The notes under the pieces were generated by a model. That model was not told where the DNA came from, did no database searches, and saw only the letters and a list, made by a program, of their open reading frames with translations. From positions 1-37,046 of the forward strand of contig CAAFQT010000249.1 in NCBI GenBank assembly GCA_900765185.1: a DNA stretch of 37,046 nt, in the 5' to 3' direction. Origin of the DNA: an uncultured Collinsella sp. Its GTDB lineage: Bacteria > Actinomycetota > Coriobacteriia > Coriobacteriales > Coriobacteriaceae. Position numbers and translations under genes: made by a program. This document shows positions 6,936 to 15,800 of this stretch, one piece after another; the first letter of the stretch is position 1, and every line of letters starts with the position of its first letter.

Positions 6936-9900
6936 ATGAGTAAGTACACGAGGGATCTCTTGGCGGTGATACTGGCCGTAGTGCTGGTATTGCCAGCCGC
7001 AGCATTCGCCATGCTGCCCGAGGCCAACGCCAGGTCCAGCACCGGAATGGACGGGCCGACAGTAAGCGGAACGGTCGTCGACCCCGACACCAGCGGACGC
7101 TGGGAAATCTGGGCGGCCGGTCACAACGGTAACAAAGTAACGACTCAAAACGTCGGCCGAATCTGGACCGACAAGACGGTCAAGAAAGCCGGAGAAAACG
7201 AAGCGTCAGATTTTGTGACTACGCTTTCGGCGATGTCCTCGACGTCTAATTCAACCGTAACGGTTACCACGCCACTCGACATCGTGATGGTGCTGGACGC
7301 CTCTGGCTCGATGGATGATCATATGGGCGGTATAGACTCACCTAAGCGTATCGATGCGTTGAAGAACGCTGCGAATAGCTTTATCGATACCATTGCCAAG
7401 CAAAACGAGGGCATCGAGGGTGTCAATAGGCAGCATAGGGTTGCCATTGTTAAGTTTGCGGGCAAGAAGTCCAACGATATCGGCAACAATATGTATCGCG
7501 ACGGAGGGTACTCCTACAATTACACCCAGGTTATGAAAGAATTGACCTACTGTTCCGGCAGCAATGCGGATGATCTCAAGAAGAATACAATTAATCAAAT
7601 TCAGCCTGCCGGCGCCACGCGCGCCGACTATGGCCTAGAGCTGGCCGAGGGAATCACTATCACTTCTGGCCGCAAAGACGCCAAGAAGATTATTGTGTTC
7701 TTTACCGACGGTACGCCAACAAAGCAAAATAAATTCGATGCGGGTGTCGCCAACGCTGCCGTGACAGCTGCTAAGAACATGAAGGACAGCAAGGCCACCG
7801 TTTATACTATCGGCATCTTTGATGGCGCGGACCCCAGCGCTGGTATCCAGGATTCGGGAAAAAGCCAAAAAGAGAACAAGTTCATGCACGCCGTTTCGAG
7901 CAACTACCCCAATGCCACGGCATGGGATACTCATGGTGCACGCGCGGAAAACTCCGACTACTACAAGTCGGCGACCAATGCCGAAGAGCTCAAGAAGGTC
8001 TTCGACGACATCTCGCAGGCCATCACATCGGAGGCGCCTTATCCGACCGAAATCCATAAGGGATATGACAAGACCAAGTCTGGCTACATCACGTTTACCG
8101 ACGAGCTGGGCGACTTTATGCAGGTCGATGGATTTACCGAAGTCGTCATCAACGGCACGCCGTTTACCGAGGCGAGCAAGACGTTCAATGAAGAAACCAA
8201 TACCGACACATATGAGTTCACCGGCAAGGCAAAAGACCTGCTCATTACCGTGCAGCGTGCCGGCGATGACAATCCCCAGAAGGGCGATATCGTAACGGTT
8301 AACATTCCTGCATCGTTGATTCCGCTGAGCCACTTTAAGACCGTAGACGGCAAGCTTTCGGTCGACAGCGTTAAGCCCATCCAGGTGAAGTATGCTTCGA
8401 GCGTGAAGAGTGTTGCGCTCGACAACCTATTTACGCCTGAGAAGGTCACGGGGCTCAAGACTTACATCGAAAAGAATACGACCGTTGCCGACGATGACAG
8501 CAAGACCGTGAGCTTCTACGCAAACAAGTGGAAGACCGGTGCGTTGGGTGATACGGTTGCGACCTTTGAGCCGGCCGATACCAACCGCTACTACTACTTC
8601 CAGAAGCAGACTCCCATTTACACCGATAAGGAATGCACACAGCCTGCAAAGATTTCACTGGCAGAAAAAGGCACCTATTACTACAAGGATGAGTTTGAGG
8701 AGCAGGGCGAGAACAACGAGGCCAAGTCCGCCACTGCCGTCATCGAGTTTATCGGCGGCGACGCTGCGAAGTTTGACGGCGCCATAGTTCGCGACAAGGA
8801 CGATAACCTTTCGTTTAGCGTGGGAACTGCGCGCCTGGCCTTTATCGACGAGCTCCACACCACCAAGGAGGGTGTGGGCGGCAACTTGACCGAGACCGCG
8901 CTCGACGTGCTCAACCCCAGGTGGAACAACGTGTCCGCCAAGGCGGGTGCTACGCATGTCAATTCCTACTTGGGCAACAACGGCAAGATCAGCTATAAGT
9001 ACGACATGACGCCGGCAAAGGTTGACACCAAGGCTAGCTTTGGCCTGACCAAGGTGCTCGAGGGTCGCGAGTGGACGAAAGAGGACAAGTTTGAGTTTGG
9101 TCTGACGTCCGAGAACGGTGCCCCGATGCCGAAGTCCACGACCGCGGTCGCGACCCAGGGCAACAAAGCCATCGATTTCGGCGAGATTACCTACACCGAG
9201 CCCGGCACGTACGTTTATAAGGTCAGCGAGAAGAACGCCGGCCAAACTATCGATGGCATCACTTACAGTGGGAATGTCGCGGAGATTACCGTGACGGTAA
9301 CGCCCAACAAGAAGGGCGAGCTCAGCGCTGACGTACAGGTGACTTCGGGCGAGACTGAGTTCAAGAACATCTACGCTGCAAGCCCCGTCGATTCGAGCGT
9401 TACCGACGAGATCGAGGTCGTCAAGTCTCTGACCGGCCGTGGCCTCAAGGCCGACGAGTTCAGCTTTGAGCTGCGCGAGGCCAAGGGCGAGGACTCTGAG
9501 CTTATCGAGACCGTCAAGAATGACGCCAACGGTAACGTTACGTTCAAGGCTATCAAGTACACCGAGATCGGTCAGCACATCTACACGCTGCACGAGGTCA
9601 AGGGCAATGCCGGCGGCATCACCTACGATGGCACGACCTACACCATCGTGACGACCATCAGCGATAACGGCAAGGGCCAGCTGGTGGCCACGCACAAGCT
9701 GAAGGGCGCCGAGGACGTCAAGAGTATCAAGTTCAAGAACGCCTACACCGCGAATGCTGCCGAGGCATCGCTTGCGGGCATCAAGAACCTGCAGTTCGCC
9801 GACGGTCTGACCCCGGCCGACATCAACGGCAAGTTCACCTTTACCGTGACCGGTGAAGAGGGCGCACCCATGCCCGCGAACGCGAGCGTGACCAATGATG

Positions 9901-12900
9901 CCAAGGGCAAGGTCGACTTTGGCAAGATTGCCTTTACGCTCGACGACCTTAACAAGGCTCTGGGCGAGAAGTCCGAGAAGCGCGAGCACACCTTTACCTA
10001 CACCGTGACCGAGTCCGGTAAGGTTGCCGGCGTGACCAACGACGCCAAGCTGTCGCGCGAGGTTTCCTTCACCGTGACCGATGACAGCAAGGGCAATCTG
10101 AGGGTGTCCCGCAAGCCGGATGGCAACGCAGCCTTTACGTTCACCAATACCTATAGCGTGACGCCTGTCGAGACGAGCGTCACCGACCAGATCACCGCGA
10201 CCAAGTTCCTGACCGGCCGCGACACGGCTGAGGGCGAGTTCTCCTTCGAGCTCGTCGAGGGCGAGGGCAAGGACGCCAAGGTCGTCGCCACCGGCAAGAA
10301 CGCCGCCGATGGCAAGATCACGATGAGCACCATCGAGTACACCAAGGCCGGAACGCACGCCTACACGCTGCGCGAGGTCAAGGACAACGCCGGCGGGATC
10401 ACCTACAGCGATGCCAAGTTCAACATCGAGACCACCATCACGGACAACGGCGACGGTACGCTCAGCGCCACGCATGTTCTGAAGGACGTTAAGGAAGCAA
10501 CTTTCGAGAACACCTACAGCGTGACCCCGCTCGACACAGAGCTCGACTTTGGCCTGAGCAAGGCCATTGACGGCCGCGACTGGACGGATGGGGACGAGTT
10601 CAGCTTTACCATCACCGCCCCCGAAGGCGCCCCGCTGCCCGATCCCGCAACCGTAACCGTGGGTAATAAGGACGCGAAGGACGGCATCGCCGCCATCAAG
10701 TTCGGCAAGATCCACTACACGGCTGCCGGAACCTACAAGTACGAGATTCGCGAGAACGCGGGCAACGCGGCAGGCATGACGTATGACGGACATGTCGCGA
10801 CCGCCGAAGTGACCGTGACTGATAACGGCAAGGGCGTCCTGACTGCCAACGTCACCAAGAAGGAAAACGGACGCTTTACCAACATGTACCGCTCTGAGCT
10901 CGATTACGCCGCGGCCGGCGGCCTTAAGCTTAGCAAGGCCCTCTCCGGACGTCCCATGACCGAGGGCCAGTTCACCTTTACCGTGACGCCCGCTGACGCG
11001 GCTTCTGCCAACGCGCTCGGCCTGCACGAGGGTGCCAACGTGTACAAGTCCCCTGCAGCGACAGAGGGAACCGTCGGCCTGATCGACATTCTGGCCGGCA
11101 AGGAGGTCAAGTTTACGCAGGCTGACGCCGGCAAGACCTTCAAATACACCGTGGCCGAGACGAACGACCACAAGCCCGGTTACACCTACGACGATGCTGC
11201 CCGTACCGTGACGATCGCTGTCACCGACGATGGTGCCGGTACGATTACCGCTACGACGACCGTCTCCGGCGGTCCCGAGGGCACGCACGAGACGATCCAC
11301 AAGAGCGGCGAGAACAAGGTTGAGAGCGCTCTGGTCCCGTTCAAAAACAGCTATAGCGCATCGACCGATGCGCACGGTGGTGACGTTGCTCAGATCGTTG
11401 CCACCAAGACCCTGACCGGTCGCCCGATGGTCGACGGCGAGTTCTACTTTGGCATCGCCTATGCGGGCGAGACGGAAGCCATCGAGGGTACGTGCGTTAC
11501 CAACGTTAACGGCCAAGTGAGTTTTGGTGCTCTGCATTACACGACCGAGATGCTCGCCGACCTGGTAAACGCCAGCCGCGCCATCCGTACCGACACGGAT
11601 GCCAAGCTTGCATGGACCATCAACTACACGGCCTTCGAGTACACGTCTCCGCTCGCAGCAAAGGGCATTACCGCCGCAAAGCCGAGCTTTAGCTTTAAGG
11701 TCATCGTCGTCGACAACGGTGACGGGACTCTGACGGCGACGCCCGCCTACGACGGAATTCAACCCTTGTTCGAGAACGTCTACGGCGCCGATGCCGTTGA
11801 CGCCGCGCTTGCCGGCACCAAGAAGCTCCAGGCAGCTGAGGGCCTGACCCCGGCCGACATCGCAGGTAAGTTTACCTTTACCGTGACCGCTGACGAGGCG
11901 GGTGCCCCGATGCCCGAGCACACGACCGCAACCAACGACACGGCCGGCAACGTGGACTTTGGCAAGATCCACTTTACGCTCGAGGACCTCAACCGCGCCC
12001 TGGGCGTGACGGACGATGCGACCGATAAGGCCGAGGCAGACGAAGCCGACGAGGCCGAGGCCGACGAGGCAGAGGCTGAAGAGGCCAACGCCGACGCTGA
12101 TGCCAACGCCGACGAGCCCAGCGACGAATCCGAGCCCGCAGCCCCCACCGCTCCGCGCTCGCACACTTTTACCTACACGGTGACCGAGTCCGGTAGCGCC
12201 CCTGGCGTGACTAATGACGCCAACACCGCGCGCAAGGTTTCCTACACAGTGACTGACGACCGTGCCGGACACCTGAGTGTCGTGCGCAACGGCGACGACG
12301 GTGCGGCCTTCACATTCACCAACACCTACAGCGTGACGCCCACCGATTCGTCCGTGACCGATCAGGTCAAGACGGTCAAGCGTCTGACCGGACGCGACCT
12401 TGCAGCTGGCGAGTTCACGTTTGAGCTGCTCGAGGACGGCGTGACTGTCGCTAGTGGCACCAACGACGCCAACGGCACCGTTACGCTGAGCCCGATCCAC
12501 TATGAGGCGCCCGGCACGCACACGTACACGCTGCGCGAGGCTTGCCCCAACGCGCTCGGCCTGTACAAGGGCGTCACCTATGACGGCGCGACCTATACCG
12601 TCGTGACCACCGTCTCCGACAACGGCGACGGCACGCTGACCGCGACGCACAAGCTCGAGGGAACCACCGAGTCGGCTGGCTTTACCAACAAGTATCACGC
12701 CATGCCCATGCAGGTCTCCATCGGCGCCATCAAGGTGCTCGAGGGACGCGAGCTCAAGAAGGACGAGTTTAGCTTTAAGCTCGTTGGCGAGGACATCGAG
12801 TCCACCGTCACCAACGATGCCAACGGCAAGATCAACTTCGACAAGTTCGAGTACGACGAGCCCGGTACGTACGTCTACACCATCAGCGAGGTCAAGGGCG

Positions 12901-13229
12901 ACGAGGCCGGTATGACCTACGACAAGTCCGTCTTTACCGCGACTGTCAACGTGGTCGACGACGGCGAGGGCAACCTCAAGGCGAACGTCGCCTTTACCAA
13001 GGGCGACAAGAGCGTCGAGGGTATAGTGTTCAACAACACGTACAAGAAGCCCGAGACGCCCGTGCCGACGCCCGATCCCGGCACGCCCAAGACCGTGACG
13101 AACATCGTCAAGACGGTCAAGGGTTTCCTGCCCACCACGGGTGACCAGCAGGCCGCTGCACTGCTCATGGCATTTGTTATTGCCATGGCCGGCGTCGGAG
13201 CCCTGGTCTGGGGTATCCGTAAGCGCTAG
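6936..13229 (+). CDS. Giant LPxTG cell-wall adhesin with VWA domain and ten FctA-like isopeptide repeats
   Basis: A 2097-aa surface protein. Residues 1-32 are a signal peptide with a hydrophobic core ending PAAAFA or EANA. A VWA domain occupies about residues 113-360 and has MIDAS residues D121-S123-S125, T228 and D258. From about residue 700 to 2050 come ten repeats of 110-180 residues resembling Spy0128/FctA pilin isopeptide domains. Each starts with a Lys in a K-x-L-x-G-R-type strand, has a central Glu (YTLREVK, YTVTESG) and ends F-x-N-x-Y, the Lys-Glu-Asn set that forms intramolecular isopeptide bonds. The C-terminus is LPTTG (2065-2069), a hydrophobic helix and GIRKR, a sortase substrate. 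AAGGGAG (6924-6930) precedes the ATG. No sortase or pilin partner gene lies nearby. The role inferred is adhesion or pilus-tip binding; the ligand is unknown. Confidence 0.93.
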   Translation: MSKYTRDLLAVILAVVLVLPAAAFAMLPEANARSSTGMDGPTVSGTVVDPDTSGRWEIWAAGHNGNKVTTQNVGRIWTDKTVKKAGENEASDFVTTLSAMSSTSNSTVTVTTPLDIVMVLDASGSMDDHMGGIDSPKRIDALKNAANSFIDTIAKQNEGIEGVNRQHRVAIVKFAGKKSNDIGNNMYRDGGYSYNYTQVMKELTYCSGSNADDLKKNTINQIQPAGATRADYGLELAEGITITSGRKDAKKIIVFFTDGTPTKQNKFDAGVANAAVTAAKNMKDSKATVYTIGIFDGADPSAGIQDSGKSQKENKFMHAVSSNYPNATAWDTHGARAENSDYYKSATNAEELKKVFDDISQAITSEAPYPTEIHKGYDKTKSGYITFTDELGDFMQVDGFTEVVINGTPFTEASKTFNEETNTDTYEFTGKAKDLLITVQRAGDDNPQKGDIVTVNIPASLIPLSHFKTVDGKLSVDSVKPIQVKYASSVKSVALDNLFTPEKVTGLKTYIEKNTTVADDDSKTVSFYANKWKTGALGDTVATFEPADTNRYYYFQKQTPIYTDKECTQPAKISLAEKGTYYYKDEFEEQGENNEAKSATAVIEFIGGDAAKFDGAIVRDKDDNLSFSVGTARLAFIDELHTTKEGVGGNLTETALDVLNPRWNNVSAKAGATHVNSYLGNNGKISYKYDMTPAKVDTKASFGLTKVLEGREWTKEDKFEFGLTSENGAPMPKSTTAVATQGNKAIDFGEITYTEPGTYVYKVSEKNAGQTIDGITYSGNVAEITVTVTPNKKGELSADVQVTSGETEFKNIYAASPVDSSVTDEIEVVKSLTGRGLKADEFSFELREAKGEDSELIETVKNDANGNVTFKAIKYTEIGQHIYTLHEVKGNAGGITYDGTTYTIVTTISDNGKGQLVATHKLKGAEDVKSIKFKNAYTANAAEASLAGIKNLQFADGLTPADINGKFTFTVTGEEGAPMPANASVTNDAKGKVDFGKIAFTLDDLNKALGEKSEKREHTFTYTVTESGKVAGVTNDAKLSREVSFTVTDDSKGNLRVSRKPDGNAAFTFTNTYSVTPVETSVTDQITATKFLTGRDTAEGEFSFELVEGEGKDAKVVATGKNAADGKITMSTIEYTKAGTHAYTLREVKDNAGGITYSDAKFNIETTITDNGDGTLSATHVLKDVKEATFENTYSVTPLDTELDFGLSKAIDGRDWTDGDEFSFTITAPEGAPLPDPATVTVGNKDAKDGIAAIKFGKIHYTAAGTYKYEIRENAGNAAGMTYDGHVATAEVTVTDNGKGVLTANVTKKENGRFTNMYRSELDYAAAGGLKLSKALSGRPMTEGQFTFTVTPADAASANALGLHEGANVYKSPAATEGTVGLIDILAGKEVKFTQADAGKTFKYTVAETNDHKPGYTYDDAARTVTIAVTDDGAGTITATTTVSGGPEGTHETIHKSGENKVESALVPFKNSYSASTDAHGGDVAQIVATKTLTGRPMVDGEFYFGIAYAGETEAIEGTCVTNVNGQVSFGALHYTTEMLADLVNASRAIRTDTDAKLAWTINYTAFEYTSPLAAKGITAAKPSFSFKVIVVDNGDGTLTATPAYDGIQPLFENVYGADAVDAALAGTKKLQAAEGLTPADIAGKFTFTVTADEAGAPMPEHTTATNDTAGNVDFGKIHFTLEDLNRALGVTDDATDKAEADEADEAEADEAEAEEANADADANADEPSDESEPAAPTAPRSHTFTYTVTESGSAPGVTNDANTARKVSYTVTDDRAGHLSVVRNGDDGAAFTFTNTYSVTPTDSSVTDQVKTVKRLTGRDLAAGEFTFELLEDGVTVASGTNDANGTVTLSPIHYEAPGTHTYTLREACPNALGLYKGVTYDGATYTVVTTVSDNGDGTLTATHKLEGTTESAGFTNKYHAMPMQVSIGAIKVLEGRELKKDEFSFKLVGEDIESTVTNDANGKINFDKFEYDEPGTYVYTISEVKGDEAGMTYDKSVFTATVNVVDDGEGNLKANVAFTKGDKSVEGIVFNNTYKKPETPVPTPDPGTPKTVTNIVKTVKGFLPTTGDQQAAALLMAFVIAMAGVGALVWGIRKR
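9033..13055 (+). repeat. Ten tandem FctA-like domain repeats within the adhesin
   Basis: Domain starts are near 9033, 9388, 9763, 10167, 10530, 10900, 11362, 11800, 12346 and 12710. Repeats 2, 4 and 9 are one subtype (S-V-T-D start, THxYTLRE). Repeats 3 and 8 are a second subtype (GLTPADI, KFTFTVT). Repeats 1, 5 and 10 resemble each other, and 6 and 7 are longer and divergent. Repeat 8 carries an acidic Glu/Asp/Ala insertion (about 12009-12159) absent from repeat 3. The subtype order suggests block duplication. Confidence 0.85.
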
Positions 13230-13241
13230 GCACGCTGGTAG

Positions 13242-13267
13242 CGCCCGGGGCCAAAAGGCCCCGGGCG
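13242..13267 (+). terminator. Perfect GC hairpin after the adhesin gene
   Basis: CGCCCGGGGCC (13242-13252) pairs perfectly with GGCCCCGGGCG (13257-13267) around an AAAA loop, 12 bases after the stop. No T-run follows, so it may protect the 3' end or act together with the next hairpin. Confidence 0.6.
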
Positions 13268-13302
13268 GCCGGCGGGGAGCCAGAACATAGCCCCCACCCC
13301 CA

Positions 13303-13342
13303 GCCGCCACGGAGGTATCTCCCTCCTCCGTGGCGGCGCTTT
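13303..13342 (+). terminator. Rho-independent terminator of the adhesin gene
   Basis: GCCGCCACGGAGG (13303-13315) pairs perfectly with 13325-13337 (13 bp, 9-base loop) and is followed by GCTTTT. This is the likely transcript end of the adhesin gene. Confidence 0.75.
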
Positions 13343-13364
13343 TGTGCGTAGGCGAGAAGGGCTT

Positions 13365-13524
13365 GCCACGAAATTGGCCCATCTACTACGTTTAGCCCCT
13401 TACCCCCAACCATGCCAAAAAACGCGAAAACAAAACCGCAGGTAGAACGCCTGCAGTTTTCTGGAAAACAGGGGTATGGTCGGGGGTATCGAGTCAAACG
13501 TAGTAGATGGGCCGATTTCGTGGT
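13365..13524. repeat. Long palindromic element type B, copy 2
   Basis: A 160-bp palindrome with arms 13365-13393 and 13496-13524 (28 of 29 bases paired apart from the end base and one internal difference), and an inner GCAGG/CCTGC stem. It shares a 42-base identical block with copy 1 (13472-13513 = 6658-6699). It lies just past the adhesin terminator, in the same orientation as copy 1. Confidence 0.85.
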
Positions 13525-13537
13525 TGGCGCCGCCAAA

Positions 13538-13574
13538 TGATCCCCCGGGGACGGAGGAAAACGGATCATTTTGG
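13538..13574. repeat. Short repeat type C, copy 3
   Basis: The best-preserved copy. CCAAATGATCC on the left is nearly the reverse complement of GGATCATTTTGG on the right (one A missing), enclosing CCCGGGGACGGAGGAAAAC. It begins 14 bases after palindrome B. Confidence 0.55.
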
Positions 13575-13616
13575 TCCCGCGAGGCTGGCAGAGGCACTCG
13601 TACAGGGCCGCCCGAA

Positions 13617-13770
13617 CAAAACTATGCCGGATTACGGGGCTGAGTCACGAGTCCCCGACCATACCGATATTCGTGAAAATAAAACCGCAGGTAGACGAGC
13701 CGTCATTTTGCGGAAAACGAGAGCATGGACGGGGTTTCCGGGTTTAGCCCCGTAATCCGGCATAGTTTTG
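13617..13770. repeat. Long palindromic element type A, copy 2
   Basis: The same 25-bp perfect inverted termini as copy 1 (13617-13641 and 13746-13770), with a diverged interior. ACCGCAGGTAGA of the inner stem is kept, but its partner is changed, so the inner stem is weak. It lies between the adhesin and the convergent response-regulator gene, whose stop is 60 bases away, and may serve as a transcript barrier for both. Confidence 0.85.
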
Positions 13771-13830
13771 AAATGGCATTAAATCGGTGGCAGCAATTTT
13801 GCCATGCCGAAGTGGTTGGCCGTTGGTTGA

Positions 13831-14460
13831 TTACCCTCGCAGGTAGGCGATGGCGATTTGGGTGCGGTTGCGCAGGCCCATTTTGGCCAGGATCGAGCTG
13901 ATGTGGTTGCGCACGGTGCCTTCGCCCATGTAGGCGGTGGCGGCAATCTCCTTGTTGTCGAGACCGCGGGCGATGAGCTCGGCGACCTCGAACTCGCGGT
14001 CGGTCAGGCCGGCAAAGGCCGCGGGCCGGTGGGGCGTGCCTGCTTTGTCACCCATTTCGTCAAAGTCAATATCCTCGATTGCCTTGCCCTCAAGCACACG
14101 TTTGCCATCCATGACCTGCGCCAACGCTGGTGGGATGGCGGCGACATCGGTCTTGATTAAGTAGCCACGGGCACCCAGTTTGAGCGCCGACACAATGTAC
14201 TCGTCATCCGAAAACGTGGTCAGGAACACCACGCGTGCTGCGGGGTCGCGCTCGAGGATCTCGCGTGCCGCCGAAAGGCCGTCACGCCCCGGCATCTGGA
14301 TGTCGAGCAGCGCGATATCGGGTGCGTGTTCGGTGTAGAGCGCGACAGCGTCGTTGCCGTCGGCGCCGGTGCCCACGACTTCGATCTGCGGCTGGGCACC
14401 CAGGATAATCTTGAGCGAATCGACCACCAAGCGGTCGTCGTCGACAACAATGAGCCTCAT
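13831..14460 (-). CDS. NarL/LuxR-type response regulator
   Basis: A 209-aa two-domain regulator. The receiver domain (1-~120) has the acidic pocket D7-D8-D9, phosphoacceptor D53 in LLDIQMPG, T81/T82 and K103. The output domain (~145-209) is a GerE/LuxR helix-turn-helix (LTDREFEVAELIARGLDNKEIA, then GTVRNHISSILAKMGL). The start overlaps the kinase gene's stop by four bases (ATGA), so the two are translationally coupled. Phosphorylation by the neighbouring kinase would promote dimerisation and DNA binding. The divergent ABC exporter beginning at 15801 is the natural candidate target, by position only. No recognisable terminator follows except palindrome A. Confidence 0.93.
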   Translation of the reverse strand: MRLIVVDDDRLVVDSLKIILGAQPQIEVVGTGADGNDAVALYTEHAPDIALLDIQMPGRDGLSAAREILERDPAARVVFLTTFSDDEYIVSALKLGARGYLIKTDVAAIPPALAQVMDGKRVLEGKAIEDIDFDEMGDKAGTPHRPAAFAGLTDREFEVAELIARGLDNKEIAATAYMGEGTVRNHISSILAKMGLRNRTQIAIAYLRG

Positions 14461-15602
14461 CGGGCCTCATCTCCTTGCTGTTTTGGGACGGTGGCAAATA
14501 CGCGCCAGCCGGGGGCACCGGCGCGTGGGCCGGCGGTGAAGGTGCCGCCAAGCGCCTCGATACGCTCGCGCATGGAGGCGAGCCCCATGCCCTCCGCGGC
14601 GCTGCGGCCGCTTGCTTGGGCCCCGCCCGTGCCATCGTCGGTAACGATGAGCTGGTAAAACGACGGATGTTCCATGCATCGTACGGTGACAGCATGAGCG
14701 CAAGCGTGGCGCATGGTGTTGGAGAGTGCCTCGCGCAGGACCGCCGCAAAGCAGTTCGCGACGTTTGCGGGCGCATGTTCGGTCATAACTTCAAGCTCAA
14801 TCTGCGGACCGCCGTCCGAGCGTGCGCCTTCAACGATGCGCTCGAGCTGCACGGAGAGGTCGATGGCGTTGTCGTTGAGCGCGTGGACGCTGGTGCGCAC
14901 AAGCTGGAGCGCCTCGTCAACCGTGCGTTTAACGTCGGCGAAATCGGCGGCGACGCCAGGCTCGTCGGCGTGGACCACGCGTAGGGCTTCGGCCTGCAGT
15001 GAGGCGCGCGTGAGCTGGTGCCCGACGTTATCGTGGATCTCGCGCGCGATGCGGGCGCGTTCGGCGAGCGTCGCGAGCTCGACTTCGTAGTCCTGGCGAT
15101 CGGCAAGATCGCGGTTGCGCGCTTCGAGCGCGAGGGCTCGTTCCTGCAGCTCGTCGCGGGTGCGGCGCATGCGCTGCTGCTCGCGCTCCAACTGGGCGGT
15201 ACGTAGCGATAGCAGGGTGGCGGCAACCGAAAGGATGGCGGTCAGCAGGAGCGTTCGGGCGGCGAGCGCGTCGGTGCGAAGGTCCGCGATAAGCGCGCAG
15301 ACAAACACTGCGCCAATCGCCAGCGCGGGCCAGATGCGTTCACGGCGCACGCGCCGCGCGATGTCATAGAAGGCGAGGGGCGCAAACGGCACAAGCGGCG
15401 GTACGAAGACGGCCGCGATGATGTAAGCGCAGCTCGCGGCCTCGCTCGCGCGCCGGGTGCGTTTCCCCTGTGTGACCTCGGCCAGCGAGGTGGCAATAAT
15501 GCCAAGGCAAAACGCCACAACCAGACGAGCGTCCACGGCAAGGCCCATGGCGGCCGCAATACAGCACGCCAGCACGATCGATTTGTCGAAAAGCCTGTTC
15601 AT
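14457..15602 (-). CDS. Sensor histidine kinase, HisKA_3 (NarL-partner) type
   Basis: About 381 residues. Residues 1-~140 form four to five hydrophobic segments with short loops and no extracytoplasmic sensor domain, so it probably senses membrane or intramembrane signals. A coiled coil follows (~140-185). The HisKA_3 box REIHDNVGHQLTRA holds the phosphorylated His. The ATPase part has the N-box LREALSNTMRHA, DDGTGG and GMGLASMRERI. Upstream ATG or GTG codons would extend the frame to 15707, but the stretch from 15603 to 15707 reads as non-conserved Pro/Gly/Arg-rich peptide. I therefore chose the ATG at 15602. A TACAAT sits a few bases upstream of it and no Shine-Dalgarno is visible. It pairs with the response regulator downstream. 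Confidence 0.88.
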   Translation of the reverse strand: MNRLFDKSIVLACCIAAAMGLAVDARLVVAFCLGIIATSLAEVTQGKRTRRASEAASCAYIIAAVFVPPLVPFAPLAFYDIARRVRRERIWPALAIGAVFVCALIADLRTDALAARTLLLTAILSVAATLLSLRTAQLEREQQRMRRTRDELQERALALEARNRDLADRQDYEVELATLAERARIAREIHDNVGHQLTRASLQAEALRVVHADEPGVAADFADVKRTVDEALQLVRTSVHALNDNAIDLSVQLERIVEGARSDGGPQIELEVMTEHAPANVANCFAAVLREALSNTMRHACAHAVTVRCMEHPSFYQLIVTDDGTGGAQASGRSAAEGMGLASMRERIEALGGTFTAGPRAGAPGWRVFATVPKQQGDEAR

Positions 15603-15800
15603 ACGGGTATTGTACGCGATGCCGCGCATGGGGGAGGCACCACCCGGAGCAACCGTGACATTCCTCCCACGCGGCAAAGCGGGGGCACCGGCGGGCCGCG
15701 CGACCAAGCCCTACACTCGTGACAAAGCTCACTGGCGCGCGCCGCCGGCTCCTGCGATGATGCAATCGTACCGGGCCGCAATCAACAGAAGGGCCGCCTC

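Noticed and set aside
8655..13382. A 1575-residue open frame antisense to the adhesin
   Set aside because: It is a by-product of the codon bias and repeats of the adhesin gene. It has no recognisable domain, is rich in Arg/Gly/Val in a periodic manner, and would need the long sense transcript to be wrong; the sense frame has a clear signal peptide, VWA, repeats and LPTTG.
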